DNA from: JADHUC01 sp964617665
GTDB lineage: Bacteria > Planctomycetota > Planctomycetia > Pirellulales > Pirellulaceae
Direction: 5' to 3'
Assembly (NCBI GenBank): GCA_964617665.1
Contig: CAZUAH010000054.1
Location: 1-42,670, forward strand
DNA length: 42,670 bases
Shown piece by piece: positions 8,059 to 15,108 of the stretch. The translations under genes and the position numbers were made by a program. Position 1 is the first letter of the stretch; each line of letters opens with the position of its first letter. The notes beneath the pieces were generated by a model. It worked only from the letters and a program-made list of their open reading frames with translations, had not been told where the DNA came from and did not search any database.

Positions 8059-8372
8059 TTGGCGTCTTCCGCCTCACCCTCAACCGCGCCGCCACCATTC
8101 TCACGTTCCGGCTCTTTTGGTTCCTCAGAAGTACACTTCTGAGGGGATTCCAGGGCAAGTTTCTGCTTTATAGAATCGCAGTATTCTTCGTGCTCATTGA
8201 GCTTGGTGTTGAAGTGTTTAATAAGCACATCTACCAAGCATACAGTACAAAAGCCCAACGGCATGTGCTTACAGTACTGTTGCGCTTCGTCACGTATCTG
8301 AAGGTGTAAATCGAGGGGAAGCTGTTCTAGCGGATTACGGTACTTTTTACCTGGAATGTCGTTCATTGTCAC
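8055..8372 (-). CDS. Unknown 105-aa protein with Cys/His cluster
   Basis: N-terminal GKKYRNPLEQLPLDLHLQIRDEA, then YCKHMPLGFCTVC with Cys/His spacing suited to one metal ion, a helix, and a Glu/Gly-rich acidic tail. Overlaps the next gene's stop by 4 nt (ATGA-type), so it is co-transcribed with the phosphatase-like gene. Not recognised. Confidence 0.7.
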   Translation of the reverse strand: MTMNDIPGKKYRNPLEQLPLDLHLQIRDEAQQYCKHMPLGFCTVCLVDVLIKHFNTKLNEHEEYCDSIKQKLALESPQKCTSEEPKEPERENGGGAVEGEAEDAN

Positions 8373-8818
8373 CTCAAGATATTTTCATCAAACTGCGTTT
8401 GTAGAATCGTACGATACACTAATCGGTTAGGAACATAAGGCGGCTTAAAGAAGGGCTCGTCCATTCCATTAAGAATACGGGACAGCGCCGCAGCGGTACC
8501 TGAACTACGCGAGATACCTGCGTCACAATGACAAGTAATCAAGTCGATCTGATCTTTCCACTTATTGACGAAGCGGAGGATCTCGCGTGCATACTCTTCG
8601 TTAAAGAGCACCGCACGTCCACCTAAAGCTAGAAGTGTGGCAGTACTAGGCTGACGATCTAAATCATCAAAACCCAACGTTAAGACATCTTTGGTAAAAC
8701 GATTCTGTTTTACCAAAGGCGGCTCGTCGCCAGGCGTGTAAATGGAAATGATAACGTGCGGCGAGGAAGCGATATTAAAGCTTTCCGCCTCTCTTCTACT
8801 CTTAATGTCGAAGTACAT
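8369..8818 (-). CDS. Tyrosine/dual-specificity phosphatase-like protein
   Basis: 149 aa. HCDAGISRSSG at residues 97-107 fits the Cys-x5-Arg phosphate loop (C98, R104) with the preceding His and following Ser. An upstream Asp (DDLD, residues 51-54) could be the general acid. Short phosphatase-like proteins of this type are common in phages; their substrates are unknown, and ADP-ribose or RNA 5' ends are alternatives to phosphotyrosine. The translation signal AAGGTAAGGA just before the ATG is formed partly by the right end of G-rich repeat copy 2. Confidence 0.8.
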   Translation of the reverse strand: MYFDIKSRREAESFNIASSPHVIISIYTPGDEPPLVKQNRFTKDVLTLGFDDLDRQPSTATLLALGGRAVLFNEEYAREILRFVNKWKDQIDLITCHCDAGISRSSGTAAALSRILNGMDEPFFKPPYVPNRLVYRTILQTQFDENILR

Positions 8819-8825
8819 TCCTTAC

Positions 8826-8845
8826 CTTTCCCCGCCCCCTCCCCC
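8826..8845 (-). repeat. Dispersed G-rich 20-mer, copy 2
   Basis: Exact 20-mer on the minus strand, filling the 37-nt gap between two genes. Minus-strand flanks are GCTATACAT on the left and GTAAGGA on the right. The left flank matches copy 5 for 14 of 15 bases. Confidence 0.95.
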
Positions 8846-8855
8846 ATGTATAGCA

Positions 8856-9149
8856 TTAGACTGCTTTTTTGATTTGTACGGTGGTGTCTTTAAAGATATC
8901 AGTACTAATGTGACTTACAGGAGAGAAGTGAGATGCGACTGTTTTAAAAAAGAGCCAACAGAGCCATTCTGAATAGCCCTCTTCGTCTTCTTCGATTTCT
9001 AAGTAATCCTCAAAGTCTGCTTGTATTGTTTCTGGTAGTTTTGTTCTACTTTCTTTGTGTTGTGCTCTAAAAATAGATTTTCCGTACTCTGTAAGTTTAA
9101 CTCGAATCGTATCATTGAGATTGAACTCGCAGACTTCTTTAGTAGACAT
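8856..9149 (-). CDS. Small phage protein of the FNLND...VKLTEYG type
   Basis: 97 aa from the ATG at 9149, preferred because longer versions overlap the upstream gene and AGG at its stop codon gives a weak ribosome site. N-terminal FNLNDTIRVKLTEYGKSIFR resembles a family of small hypothetical proteins I recall from many phages (FNxNDxVxVKLTxxG). The acidic middle (EIEEDEEGYSEW) precedes a WLFFKTVASHF helix. Function unknown. Confidence 0.7.
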   Translation of the reverse strand: MSTKEVCEFNLNDTIRVKLTEYGKSIFRAQHKESRTKLPETIQADFEDYLEIEEDEEGYSEWLCWLFFKTVASHFSPVSHISTDIFKDTTVQIKKAV

Positions 9150-9159
9150 AGTTTTATAC

Positions 9160-9954
9160 CTAAAGCAGTTTGAGATCGGAGGGGAACTTTTTGCCCTTGG
9201 GCGTGCAAACAACGTTAATACCAGAACCTACCCGAATTGGGAAGGGGTTTCTCGCTTTGGGATCGGGGATCAACTCCATACCCTTTACGCTACGAAAGCT
9301 GTAACCAAGCTCTTGTAAAATATCAACCGCTTCATTCAGGTCGTCACCGATAACAGCTTTACAAGGCCAACCAAACTCGATCATCATAAGCGGCTGGAAG
9401 TGCTCGATAGTCTTCTTGGCACCACGTAAGAACTTTACTTCGTGTCCATCAATATCTGCTTTGATAAAGTTGATACCGCCCTTTAAGTCCTTTTCGCCAT
9501 CAATGTAAGGCCGAAAGACAGCATCAAGAGGTGCGAAGTCGATAGTAAAGGACGGCTTATTCTCACCGCCTTCTTCGTCTTCCGGCGCGATAAGCGTAAA
9601 ACCGCGATTCCCTTGTACGATTACCTCTTTTACCTCTTGTTTGTCGCTAAGAGCAAGCTCTTTCGTAATTACAGAAGCGATATCGTAATCAAGCTCAAGT
9701 TGCTCTGCGACCTTCTCTAATCCTGCGTAGTGGTTAGGAAGCGGTTCAAAGGCAACAACGCGACCGTCCGGTCCTGTCAAAAAAGCAAACAGCGCAGTAT
9801 ACCAACCAGCTTTAGCGCCAATATCGAGGCAGAGATCGCCTGGCTTTACGACTTGTTTAACATACTGAGTTTCGTGGGGTTCCCACCAACGACGCTCTTT
9901 CGTGGGTCGTGTTCCTGGTGTTGCAGCTTCCTTAATAAGTTCTAAGTTGATCAT
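9160..9954 (-). CDS. FkbM-family SAM-dependent methyltransferase
   Basis: 264 aa, full length for the family. SAM motif I is LCLDIGAKAGWYTALF (residues about 41-56), followed by the acidic VVAFEPLPNHY. The family signature FIKADIDGHEVKFLRGA lies at about 163-179, then MMIEFGWP. FkbM enzymes O-methylate sugars or natural products; with the glycosyltransferase at 21355, glycan modification of virion or host surface is plausible (inference). It is preceded by a GTATTATATAT promoter-like element. Confidence 0.88.
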   Translation of the reverse strand: MINLELIKEAATPGTRPTKERRWWEPHETQYVKQVVKPGDLCLDIGAKAGWYTALFAFLTGPDGRVVAFEPLPNHYAGLEKVAEQLELDYDIASVITKELALSDKQEVKEVIVQGNRGFTLIAPEDEEGGENKPSFTIDFAPLDAVFRPYIDGEKDLKGGINFIKADIDGHEVKFLRGAKKTIEHFQPLMMIEFGWPCKAVIGDDLNEAVDILQELGYSFRSVKGMELIPDPKARNPFPIRVGSGINVVCTPKGKKFPSDLKLL

Positions 9955-9991
9955 CTTAACCTCGTTGGTTGATTAGCTCTTGGTGTCTTAA

Positions 9992-10001
9992 TATATAATA
10001 C
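9992..10001 (-). promoter_or_regulatory. GTATTATATA promoter-like element upstream of FkbM gene
   Basis: Minus-strand GTATTATATAT about 40 nt before the methyltransferase start. The same 11-mer precedes the lysine-rich gene at 33639, each with a nearby upstream CGAC. It could be a phage-specific -10 element. Confidence 0.4.
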
Positions 10002-10036
10002 CGGCAACCGTCGAGTTTTTACAGTTTTTTCTTCGG

Positions 10037-10109
10037 TGGGCACAGCAGGACTTGAACCTGCGACTTCTACCTTGTAAGAGTAGCACTCTCCCAACTGAGT
10101 TATGCGCCC
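10037..10109 (-). tRNA. tRNA-Val (TAC)
   Basis: Complete cloverleaf on the minus strand: acceptor GGGCGCA/TGTGCCC, D-arm ACTCAGTTGGGAGAGT, anticodon arm CTACT-CTTACAA-GGTAG (anticodon TAC), T-arm GCAGG-TTCAAGT-CCTGC, discriminator A. CCA is not encoded. It reads GTA, a codon used heavily by the genes here. Confidence 0.92.
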
Positions 10110-10192
10110 AGGCCCGCCGCGCTACCGGAAGAGGTAATTGCTACAGGTGATCAAGCCCTTACAATTACTTAGGGGCAGTACCCCCTTGTACC

Positions 10193-10209
10193 AAATAGCG
10201 CAGCTATTT
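10193..10209 (-). terminator. Hairpin downstream of leftward small-gene operon
   Basis: Perfect 7-bp stem AAATAGC/GCTATTT with a 3-nt loop, just after the stop of the 89-aa gene. No strong U-tract follows. The 10110-10192 stretch also holds GTAATTG/CAATTAC and GGGG/CCCC inverted repeats but no gene. Confidence 0.35.
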
Positions 10210-10214
10210 CTAAG

Positions 10215-10484
10215 TTACAGATAAATATACAAAGCGTGTTCGCTTTCTTCAAAGAAGGGTTTGTAACCTTTTAAAGCTAAGTACTTCTCCAAGAATACAA
10301 GAGCTTCCTTCTTCTTTAGTGTGTCGCGATACTCTTTATAAGTAACGTCTCTTGCTATTAAAGTAAAACAGCTACCACCTTTGGCTACTGTATCTCGCAA
10401 GTCGAAGTACAATAAGTCCCAAAAGTCTGTATCTAATTTAAAATAGGTAACAAGAGATTCAAGCAAATTTTCGTGTGTTCGCAT
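10215..10484 (-). CDS. Unknown 89-aa protein
   Basis: Helical N-terminus (ENLLESLVTYFKLDTDFWDLLYFDLRD) and Lys/Glu-rich middle. The last gene of the leftward small-gene operon. The only base-paired upstream feature is repeat copy 3, in opposite orientation; there is no clear Shine-Dalgarno. Not recognised. Confidence 0.65.
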   Translation of the reverse strand: MRTHENLLESLVTYFKLDTDFWDLLYFDLRDTVAKGGSCFTLIARDVTYKEYRDTLKKKEALVFLEKYLALKGYKPFFEESEHALYIYL

Positions 10485-10496
10485 TATAGCTCACAT

Positions 10497-10516
10497 GGGG
10501 GAGGGGGCGGGGAAAG
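10497..10516 (+). repeat. Dispersed G-rich 20-mer, copy 3
   Basis: Exact 20-mer on the plus strand, filling a 33-nt gap between two minus-strand genes. Left flank tcacat. Confidence 0.95.
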
Positions 10517-10517
10517 T

Positions 10518-10730
10518 TTACATTCCTTCCTTCTCTGGTCTTCGATCTCTTATCTCCCACCCGCGCTCGTTAAAAACTTGATAACCAGCTTTACAGTCGA
10601 TACAGATCTCACCGCAAGGCGCAAGGTCTGTACGCAAACAACCGCACTCGCCGTTTGTATTGTACAAGCCGTCGTACTTATATATGACAAGGTAACTGCG
10701 TACCATGTCGATTACGTCTGGTGGTATCAT
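10518..10730 (-). CDS. Small Cys-rich phage protein (YDGLYN...ECGC type)
   Basis: 70 aa. YDGLYNTNGECGCLRTDLAPCGE followed by CIDCKAGY gives five Cys suited to one zinc site. This arrangement recurs in many small hypothetical phage proteins as I recall them (LYN..GECGC..DDL.PC), function unknown. Its start overlaps the stop of the next upstream gene by 4 nt. Confidence 0.75.
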   Translation of the reverse strand: MIPPDVIDMVRSYLVIYKYDGLYNTNGECGCLRTDLAPCGEICIDCKAGYQVFNERGWEIRDRRPEKEGM

Positions 10731-11053
10731 TGAAAGTCATACCCCCGCTCTTCGCGCCACTTCTTTCTTTGTATGTAGTAGTACGGTTGCGTTTTCTTGT
10801 GTTTCTTAAAGCATTCGAATAGAAGCTGTAGTTCTGCATTCGACATACGGTGAACCACAGATCTCCAGTACGTATCTCGTATAAGATCGTCCTCTAGTGT
10901 GCAGCGGTAGAAGCGTGCGTGTTCGTCGCCTGGTGCTATTGGTATTTTAACAACAAGAACTTGCTTATCGTAGTAAAAGTCTGCAAGGTCGCCAGATTTC
11001 TCACGACGACCTTCAAGAACTTGACTAAATACGGAGAGCCAACTCACGTTCAT
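10727..11053 (-). CDS. Unknown 108-aa protein
   Basis: No recognised domain. VLVVKIPIAPGDEHARFYRCTLEDDLI suggests a small mixed fold, followed by a helix (MSNAELQLLFECFKKH) and a Tyr/Arg-rich tail. It overlaps neighbours at both ends by 1-4 nt within the leftward operon. Confidence 0.7.
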   Translation of the reverse strand: MNVSWLSVFSQVLEGRREKSGDLADFYYDKQVLVVKIPIAPGDEHARFYRCTLEDDLIRDTYWRSVVHRMSNAELQLLFECFKKHKKTQPYYYIQRKKWREERGYDFQ

Positions 11054-11373
11054 TAGTCGCCTTCACAAGTAAAGATAGTACCGCAACGTACGCAGGCGTC
11101 CATTACTCTATTAAAATAGCGAAGGGCGTTGGGATAGCCCGACGCTAAAGACATGTTCTGCGGCATTCCTGTGATTCCCCAGATCCAACTATCGCAGTGT
11201 TCCGCCTCTTTTTCTAGGTCGTCAAGATCTACACATAAAAAATAGCTTTTTCGATTGCAAGCGGGGCATGTATAGTCCATGCGCGTTTTTAAGTGCTCTT
11301 TTATTTCCTCGATGGACTTGTCGTTCCATACTGCTCTTGAAATCTGATCTAATAGTGTCCAATCTTTTACCAT
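11053..11373 (-). CDS. Zinc-ribbon protein, 106 aa
   Basis: N-terminal helices (residues 1-30), then CPAC at about 35-38 and CVRC at about 95-98 as two knuckles of a zinc ribbon with an insertion containing WIWGITGMPQNMSLASGY. Start overlaps the preceding 59-aa gene. Nucleic-acid or protein binding is likely for a zinc ribbon, but the target is unknown. Confidence 0.7.
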   Translation of the reverse strand: MVKDWTLLDQISRAVWNDKSIEEIKEHLKTRMDYTCPACNRKSYFLCVDLDDLEKEAEHCDSWIWGITGMPQNMSLASGYPNALRYFNRVMDACVRCGTIFTCEGD

Positions 11374-11546
11374 TCGCAGTCTTCCTCTGATTTGTGCAAT
11401 TCGGGTTTATGTGGGCCGAATGGCATACTAGAATTTCGGTCGCATTCGTCACAAATGTACTGCTTACAACCGTGACACATGTACTCGTCTTCTTCGCCTT
11501 CTGGGATTTTATCGCCACAAAGATAGCATTTTACACGTTCTGGCAT
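11367..11546 (-). CDS. 59-aa zinc-finger protein
   Basis: ATG at 11546 directly follows the upstream stop (TAA-ATG). The translation begins MPERVKCYLCGDKIPEGEE and contains CxxC ... CHGC ... C ... C (C7, C10, C24, C27, C32, C35) and ends EEDCEW. Six Cys plus His fit one or two zinc sites. It fills what would otherwise be a 173-nt gap and overlaps the next gene by 7 nt. Confidence 0.75.
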   Translation of the reverse strand: MPERVKCYLCGDKIPEGEEDEYMCHGCKQYICDECDRNSSMPFGPHKPELHKSEEDCEW

Positions 11547-11744
11547 TTAATTCACTGGGCTCCATGTACAATTAGCGTAGTGTAGCGTTTCTAGTTTTGT
11601 ATAGCTCCCGTCGCCCCAAGCGACAATACCGCCGCCGCGTGTAGACCATTTACCCTCTCTGTTATATGGGGACGAGATATAGATGCGCTGTCCTTCTTCG
11701 GGTAAACGCTTCATTTTGCCGAATTTGAATGTATACTTTATCAT
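11547..11744 (-). CDS. Unknown 65-aa protein
   Basis: Beta-rich composition (FKFGKMKRLPEEGQRIYISS ... WSTRGGGIVAWGDGSYTKL ... TWSPV). Overlaps the upstream gene by 4 nt and abuts the 59-aa gene. Not recognised. Confidence 0.65.
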   Translation of the reverse strand: MIKYTFKFGKMKRLPEEGQRIYISSPYNREGKWSTRGGGIVAWGDGSYTKLETLHYANCTWSPVN

Positions 11745-11929
11745 TGGTTGTCCTTACAAACACTACACACCCAACCGTAACCGCTTTCTTTTTGCCAACC
11801 AAGAGTTTTTAGTAGTTCGATAAATTCCGGGAGGTCTAGTGTGTGCTTAACCATCATAGTCTTACACCGACCGCAGAAGAGCGAACGGTACATGGTTGTA
11901 CAGATTTTACCGTATCTTATTACTTTCAT
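11741..11929 (-). CDS. Zinc-ribbon protein, 62 aa
   Basis: CGRC and CSVC pairs about 35 residues apart. The middle LLKTLGWQKESGYGWVCSVC parallels LRRNGWTKTKLHGWICEYC in the gene at 12350, so the two are paralogues. Overlaps both neighbours by 4 nt. Confidence 0.72.
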   Translation of the reverse strand: MKVIRYGKICTTMYRSLFCGRCKTMMVKHTLDLPEFIELLKTLGWQKESGYGWVCSVCKDNQ

Positions 11930-12153
11930 TGTTCCAAGTGTTTTTTTAGTTCTTCTTTTGAAAGACGTACCGTCAAAGAGACTAATTGACAGAAACCTTG
12001 GTAGCCTGAAAACGCTATAAAGGCTACACCCTCTTTTTCGTGCTGACAGAAAATACCCTCTTCACCGGCTTTTGGTTGATACGTTTTGTAGTAATCAACA
12101 CAAGGCGTTTTACCATCGTGTATAACCATACAACCTTTTTCGAATTTTTTCAT
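11926..12153 (-). CDS. Unknown 75-aa protein
   Basis: N-terminal beta-barrel-like run (KGCMVIHDGKTP ... GEEGIFCQHEKEGVAFIAF) and a Lys/Glu helix at the C-terminus. Three or four Cys without clear pairing. In the leftward operon; not recognised. Confidence 0.65.
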   Translation of the reverse strand: MKKFEKGCMVIHDGKTPCVDYYKTYQPKAGEEGIFCQHEKEGVAFIAFSGYQGFCQLVSLTVRLSKEELKKHLEQ

Positions 12154-12155
12154 AT

Positions 12156-12353
12156 TTACTTGTGTGCCTCTATTTCAACGATTAGCTCTCTGAGTACAGA
12201 AACAACTTTATCGTTTGAAAACGCCTCGCGCATTGAACAGAGTTCTTGATCTGTATACTCGCCTATTGCCATTTCTATTAACGCTAAAACAAAGCCGCGC
12301 TCAAAATTTCTTCCGCGTTCGAACTGTTCTTTTGCGTATTCGTCAGGAGTCAT
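12156..12353 (-). CDS. Unknown 65-aa helical protein
   Basis: Almost entirely helical by composition (EYAKEQFERGRNFERGFVLALIEMAIGEY ... VVSVLRELIVEIEAHK). Overlaps the upstream gene by 4 nt. Not recognised. Confidence 0.65.
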   Translation of the reverse strand: MTPDEYAKEQFERGRNFERGFVLALIEMAIGEYTDQELCSMREAFSNDKVVSVLRELIVEIEAHK

Positions 12354-12532
12354 TGTCTGTGTAGTCCTTGATCTCTACAATATTCACAAATCCAACCATG
12401 CAGCTTTGTCTTAGTCCAACCGTTACGCCTTAGCCATTCTCTAAAATGGTCCTTCTTTTCATCTTTTAAAGAAAATTCACGCTTACTACAAATAGCGCAA
12501 GGGACTTCGTATGCTGTTTTAATCTTATTCAT
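12350..12532 (-). CDS. Zinc-ribbon protein, 60 aa, first gene of leftward operon
   Basis: CAIC at residues 12-15 and CEYC near 48-51; NGWTKTKLHGWICEYC parallels the paralogue at 11741. An AAGAGGTAAA ribosome site precedes the ATG. First gene after the long structured leader of the leftward promoter. Confidence 0.72.
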   Translation of the reverse strand: MNKIKTAYEVPCAICSKREFSLKDEKKDHFREWLRRNGWTKTKLHGWICEYCRDQGLHRQ

Positions 12533-12784
12533 TTTACCTCTTATTAAAATGGAACCAGGAATTGCTACCTTACTCCCGCAAGTTATCCGGTCCTTACGGT
12601 TTCAACCACCCTTCCCTTTTACTAGCGTAAGTCTCCAGTACCCGTCGCGTAGCGAACATGTACAACGTCTTATTGACCACATGCCAAATAAGGCGCTTTC
12701 GACCATGCTACCTCACAATCCCTGATTCCTGAGCAGGCCAGGCCAGGAGGCGGGCGAGCAAACCCGGAGCAGCCTGACATGCTC
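12533..12784 (-). ncRNA. Long structured leader of the leftward operon
   Basis: No ORF is convincing here. Starting at the leftward promoter, about 250 nt precede the first gene. On the minus strand there are hairpins GGAGC/GCTCC, CTTATT/AATAAG and GGTT/AACC. AAGGTAGCA near 12571 (minus strand) is complementary to TGCTACCTT read by the minus strand at the promoter end. It may be a riboswitch-like leader, an attenuator or a free RNA; no known class was recognised. Confidence 0.4.
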
Positions 12785-12790
12785 CCAGAC

Positions 12791-12818
12791 AAGGTAGCAG
12801 TACAAGGAACTTTGTCAA
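12791..12818 (-). promoter_or_regulatory. Leftward sigma70-type promoter with extended -10
   Basis: Minus strand: TTGACA (12813-12818), 16-bp spacer, TGC-TACCTT with TACCTT at 12791-12796. The perfect -35 and TG extension compensate for the weak -10. Confidence 0.55.
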
Positions 12819-12831
12819 GTACCTTGTGTAA

Positions 12832-12862
12832 TTTTCATGTATTACCTTTCCCTACATGAAAA
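12832..12862. promoter_or_regulatory. 10-bp inverted repeat, probable operator
   Basis: TTTTCATGTA (12832-12841), 11-nt spacer TTACCTTTCCC, TACATGAAAA (12853-12862), a perfect dyad. It lies between the -35 elements of two divergent promoters, a natural repressor or activator site. The spacer equals the right edge of G-rich repeat copies 2 and 6 (TTACCTTTCCC). Confidence 0.55.
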
Positions 12863-12880
12863 AAAGGTAACGATCACCTC

Positions 12881-12909
12881 TTGCCAAACACAGCTTGCAG
12901 CGTTACAAT
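12881..12909 (+). promoter_or_regulatory. Rightward sigma70-type promoter
   Basis: TTGCCA (12881-12886, 5/6 match), 17-bp spacer, TACAAT (12904-12909, 5/6 match). It would start the rightward operon near 12916. Confidence 0.65.
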
Positions 12910-12915
12910 AGTTCC

Positions 12916-13110
12916 TAGAATGTACGTACTGGGAACGACCACTTGTAAGTACTTGAAATCATTGAGGTTTTTAGTACCTACTTTTAGAGCCTGTCCTCGT
13001 AAGCTCGCGGAATGGTTGAGCCTTTCGGGGGTGGCACTTTTCTGTCCCCCAGATCGCCTCAGAGGTGTGGTTCTGAGGGGCCGCGAGGGCATCGAGGGAG
13101 ATTTCTAGGA
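12916..13110 (+). promoter_or_regulatory. Structured leader of the rightward operon
   Basis: About 195 nt between the promoter and the first ATG. Two perfect stems near the end: GGGGG 13027-13031 with CCCCC 13046-13050, and CCTCAGA 13057-13063 with TCTGAGG 13072-13078. No U-tract. The short frames here look non-coding. Confidence 0.4.
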
Positions 13111-13353
13111 ATGGCGAATCCTGTGTCAGCTTGTTGTATCTGTTCTGGTGTAGAATTAGACGAAAACGGTAATTGCGCTCGCTGTTCGCTAGAAGCGCTA
13201 AGAGCTAACATTAAAAATACAGTTGATAGCTTGCGTCTACGTCTTAATGCAATACAAAAGTACTGCTCTGAGGTCGAAGCGGCGATCCACGATGTTAGTG
13301 CGTATACAGATGAGACGCTTGCTGCACTCGATACGTTACTGGAAAAACGGTAA
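13111..13353 (+). CDS. 81-aa zinc-knuckle / coiled-coil protein
   Basis: ATG at 13111 is preferred over longer in-frame starts because upstream codons read through the leader hairpins; GAGGGAGA lies upstream. CCIC and CARC (residues about 8-24) form a zinc ribbon. The rest is a single long helix (NTVDSLRLRLNAIQKYCSEVEAAI) suggesting dimerisation. First gene of the rightward operon; TAATG overlap with the next. Confidence 0.7.
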   Translation: MANPVSACCICSGVELDENGNCARCSLEALRANIKNTVDSLRLRLNAIQKYCSEVEAAIHDVSAYTDETLAALDTLLEKR

Positions 13354-14096
13354 TGGCTAAATTCCAAATAGTCTCTGATCTGCACTTTGAGTTTCACTAC
13401 CGCGATAATGGTAAGTGCTTACTTGAAGAGATCTCTGCGTGCGCTAAAGACATTGACGCGCTAATTGTAGCAGGCGACTTGTGTAGCTATGCCGGATTGA
13501 AGTACTCACTCGACCTGCTGTGTGAATACTACAAAGATGTGCCTGTCGTTTATGTTCCTGGCAACCACGAATACTACGGTGCAAACTTCGCACGCGTAGA
13601 TACCTTGCTATCCTCAAAAGAGATGCCCGATAACCTTTGCGTGCTCCGCAACGGTGTAGCTACGATTAATGATGATACTACTGTTATCGGTACGACACTT
13701 TGGTTCGAAGATCGGCCCGGTAACTTGTTACATGAACGTCGCCTGTCTGATTTTAGTCTTATTGGAAACTTTAGGAATGAAGTTTACGATAAGAACGAAG
13801 ACGCAACGTACTTCTTGCATCAAAAACTAGCAGAAGATACTATTGTTGTAACACACCACATGCCGAGTATGAAATGTGTTGCTCCTACTTGGAAGACTAG
13901 CGACCTTAACCGTTTCTTTGTTTGTGAAATGGACAGCCTGATTGCTACACGTACACCGCCTCTTTGGATCTGCGGCCATACGCATAGTAATATAGATATG
14001 ATGATAGACGAGACGCGTGTAGTTTGTAATCCTTTTGGTTACGTTCAGCAGGGAGCAAATCCGAAGTTCAATCCTTGTCTGATCGTAGAGGTATAA
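13353..14096 (+). CDS. Calcineurin-like metallophosphoesterase
   Basis: 247 aa with the motifs in order: SDLHFE (residues 8-13), GDLCSY (about 42), GNHEYY (about 70), THHMPS (about 168) and GHTHSNID (about 208), then NPFGY. These are the metal-binding and catalytic residues of the calcineurin-like fold, so the enzyme should be an active di-metal phosphodiesterase or phosphatase. Substrate unknown; nucleotide or nucleic-acid phosphoesters are typical. Contrast with the second copy at 25031, which has lost GNHD. Confidence 0.9.
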   Translation: MAKFQIVSDLHFEFHYRDNGKCLLEEISACAKDIDALIVAGDLCSYAGLKYSLDLLCEYYKDVPVVYVPGNHEYYGANFARVDTLLSSKEMPDNLCVLRNGVATINDDTTVIGTTLWFEDRPGNLLHERRLSDFSLIGNFRNEVYDKNEDATYFLHQKLAEDTIVVTHHMPSMKCVAPTWKTSDLNRFFVCEMDSLIATRTPPLWICGHTHSNIDMMIDETRVVCNPFGYVQQGANPKFNPCLIVEV

Positions 14097-14097
14097 A

Positions 14098-14460
14098 ATG
14101 ACAGATAAACAAAAAGAAGCTGTATTGTGGACTGTAAGTAGAGGTGCGATTGTAAGGTCGAACGATGCTACTGGAAGCTTCGAAGCGCGCATTACAATAG
14201 GCGGTCTTACAGAATATACAACACAATGTTCAACAGAGATTGCAGCACGCGTAGAACTTTATAAAAACGTCAAAGAGAACCGCCGCGCATTTTTGGACGC
14301 GCTATTACACAGAATAGAAAGGTGCGCACAAGAAATAATAGAAGATCTTGAAGGCGAAGACGAACTTCTATCTTTAATTATGGAAATGACAAACACGCAT
14401 CTTATGAAAGAACTGCCGCCAGAAAACACGACAATTAAAGACCCGGAGCCGATGTTCTAA
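14098..14460 (+). CDS. Unknown 120-aa protein
   Basis: A beta-hairpin-like N-terminus (GAIVRSNDATGSFEARITIGGLTEYTT) followed by long Glu/Leu helices and a Pro-rich end. Starts 1 nt after the phosphoesterase stop; overlaps the next gene by 1 nt. Not recognised. Confidence 0.7.
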   Translation: MTDKQKEAVLWTVSRGAIVRSNDATGSFEARITIGGLTEYTTQCSTEIAARVELYKNVKENRRAFLDALLHRIERCAQEIIEDLEGEDELLSLIMEMTNTHLMKELPPENTTIKDPEPMF

Positions 14461-14651
14461 TGGAAGAAAAAAAGAAAAACAAAGAGTGGACCTGCGTAGG
14501 TACTGATAGCGACTTCGACGTTGCACACGCAAGACGCGGTATTATCATGGATGCAGGTATCCATGCTAAAATCAGATTGCGTAACGACGGCTTTAGCGTC
14601 GTTGTGCCTGCGGACAAGGCTAAGGAAGCACGTAAGGCATTGAAGGGATGA
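14460..14651 (+). CDS. Unknown 63-aa protein
   Basis: A Lys-rich start, then DFDVAHARRGIIMDAGIHAKIRLRNDGFSVVVPADKAKEARKAL. The C-terminal strand-helix resembles small ferredoxin-like modules in which a value is read as an addition to a table, but no family was recognised. Overlaps neighbours by 1 and 4 nt. Confidence 0.68.
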   Translation: MEEKKKNKEWTCVGTDSDFDVAHARRGIIMDAGIHAKIRLRNDGFSVVVPADKAKEARKALKG

Positions 14652-14932
14652 TATTCTACAGGTTAAATGTAGAACCGGCAGAGTGGGATGCTGAAGGTGA
14701 AGACCACGACGAGTGGTTTACGTCTCTTGCTGCTGCTGTAGCACAACGTAAAAGCTACATCAAGTTGGATCCTACACTAGACAGGCATCCTACGGGACGC
14801 GATTTTAGAATAGAGAAGGTGTGGTTTACGGACAAGCTAAGTGAAAAACAACTTATCTTACGTGTCCTGAACCGTCGTGCTTATATTGTGCGAACACAGA
14901 AAGTCGTTGACTGGTACCAGCCGGAAAAATGA
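14648..14932 (+). CDS. Unknown 94-aa protein
   Basis: A small beta/alpha protein: FYRLNVEPAEWDAEGEDHDEWFTSLAAAVAQRKSYI ... DFRIEKVWFTD ... LILRVLNRRAYIVRTQKVVDWYQPEK. The EWFTSLAAAVAQR helix preceded by an acidic turn is typical of single-domain phage accessory proteins. ATGA overlaps at both ends. Not recognised. Confidence 0.7.
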   Translation: MIFYRLNVEPAEWDAEGEDHDEWFTSLAAAVAQRKSYIKLDPTLDRHPTGRDFRIEKVWFTDKLSEKQLILRVLNRRAYIVRTQKVVDWYQPEK

Positions 14933-15108
14933 CACCTTATATCATAACAAACCACCCTGGTTACTACGCTGTACGTGATGCGAGACAACGTATGCCAGGT
15001 GCGAAGTTACCCTTGCTAGTTAGTGTGCATCTGTGCGAAGCAGATGCAGAGGCGGAAGTTGCACATTTGACGAAACTGCATAAAAAATCGGAGGAAAGGG
15101 AACCATGA
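14929..15108 (+). CDS. 59-aa protein, below usual length cutoff
   Basis: Starts MTPYIITNHPGYYAVRDARQ and ends KLHKKSEEREP. The ATG overlaps the upstream stop as ATGA and the stop overlaps the next ATG in the same way, which is the operon's rule and strongly supports it. GYYAVRDARQRMPGAKLPLLVSVHL then an Ala/Glu helix suggest a small beta-alpha fold. Function unknown. Confidence 0.75.
   Translation: MTPYIITNHPGYYAVRDARQRMPGAKLPLLVSVHLCEADAEAEVAHLTKLHKKSEEREP

Noticed and set aside
12560..12600. Minus-strand TAAGGTAGC-AATTCC resembling a conserved 23S rRNA stretch
   Set aside because: Flanking sequence does not continue the rRNA match, so it is probably chance or a similar short motif.
12881..13108. 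75-aa and longer ORFs across the rightward leader
   Set aside because: They read through promoter and hairpin sequence, lack ribosome sites and have unusual composition; the ATG at 13111 is better.
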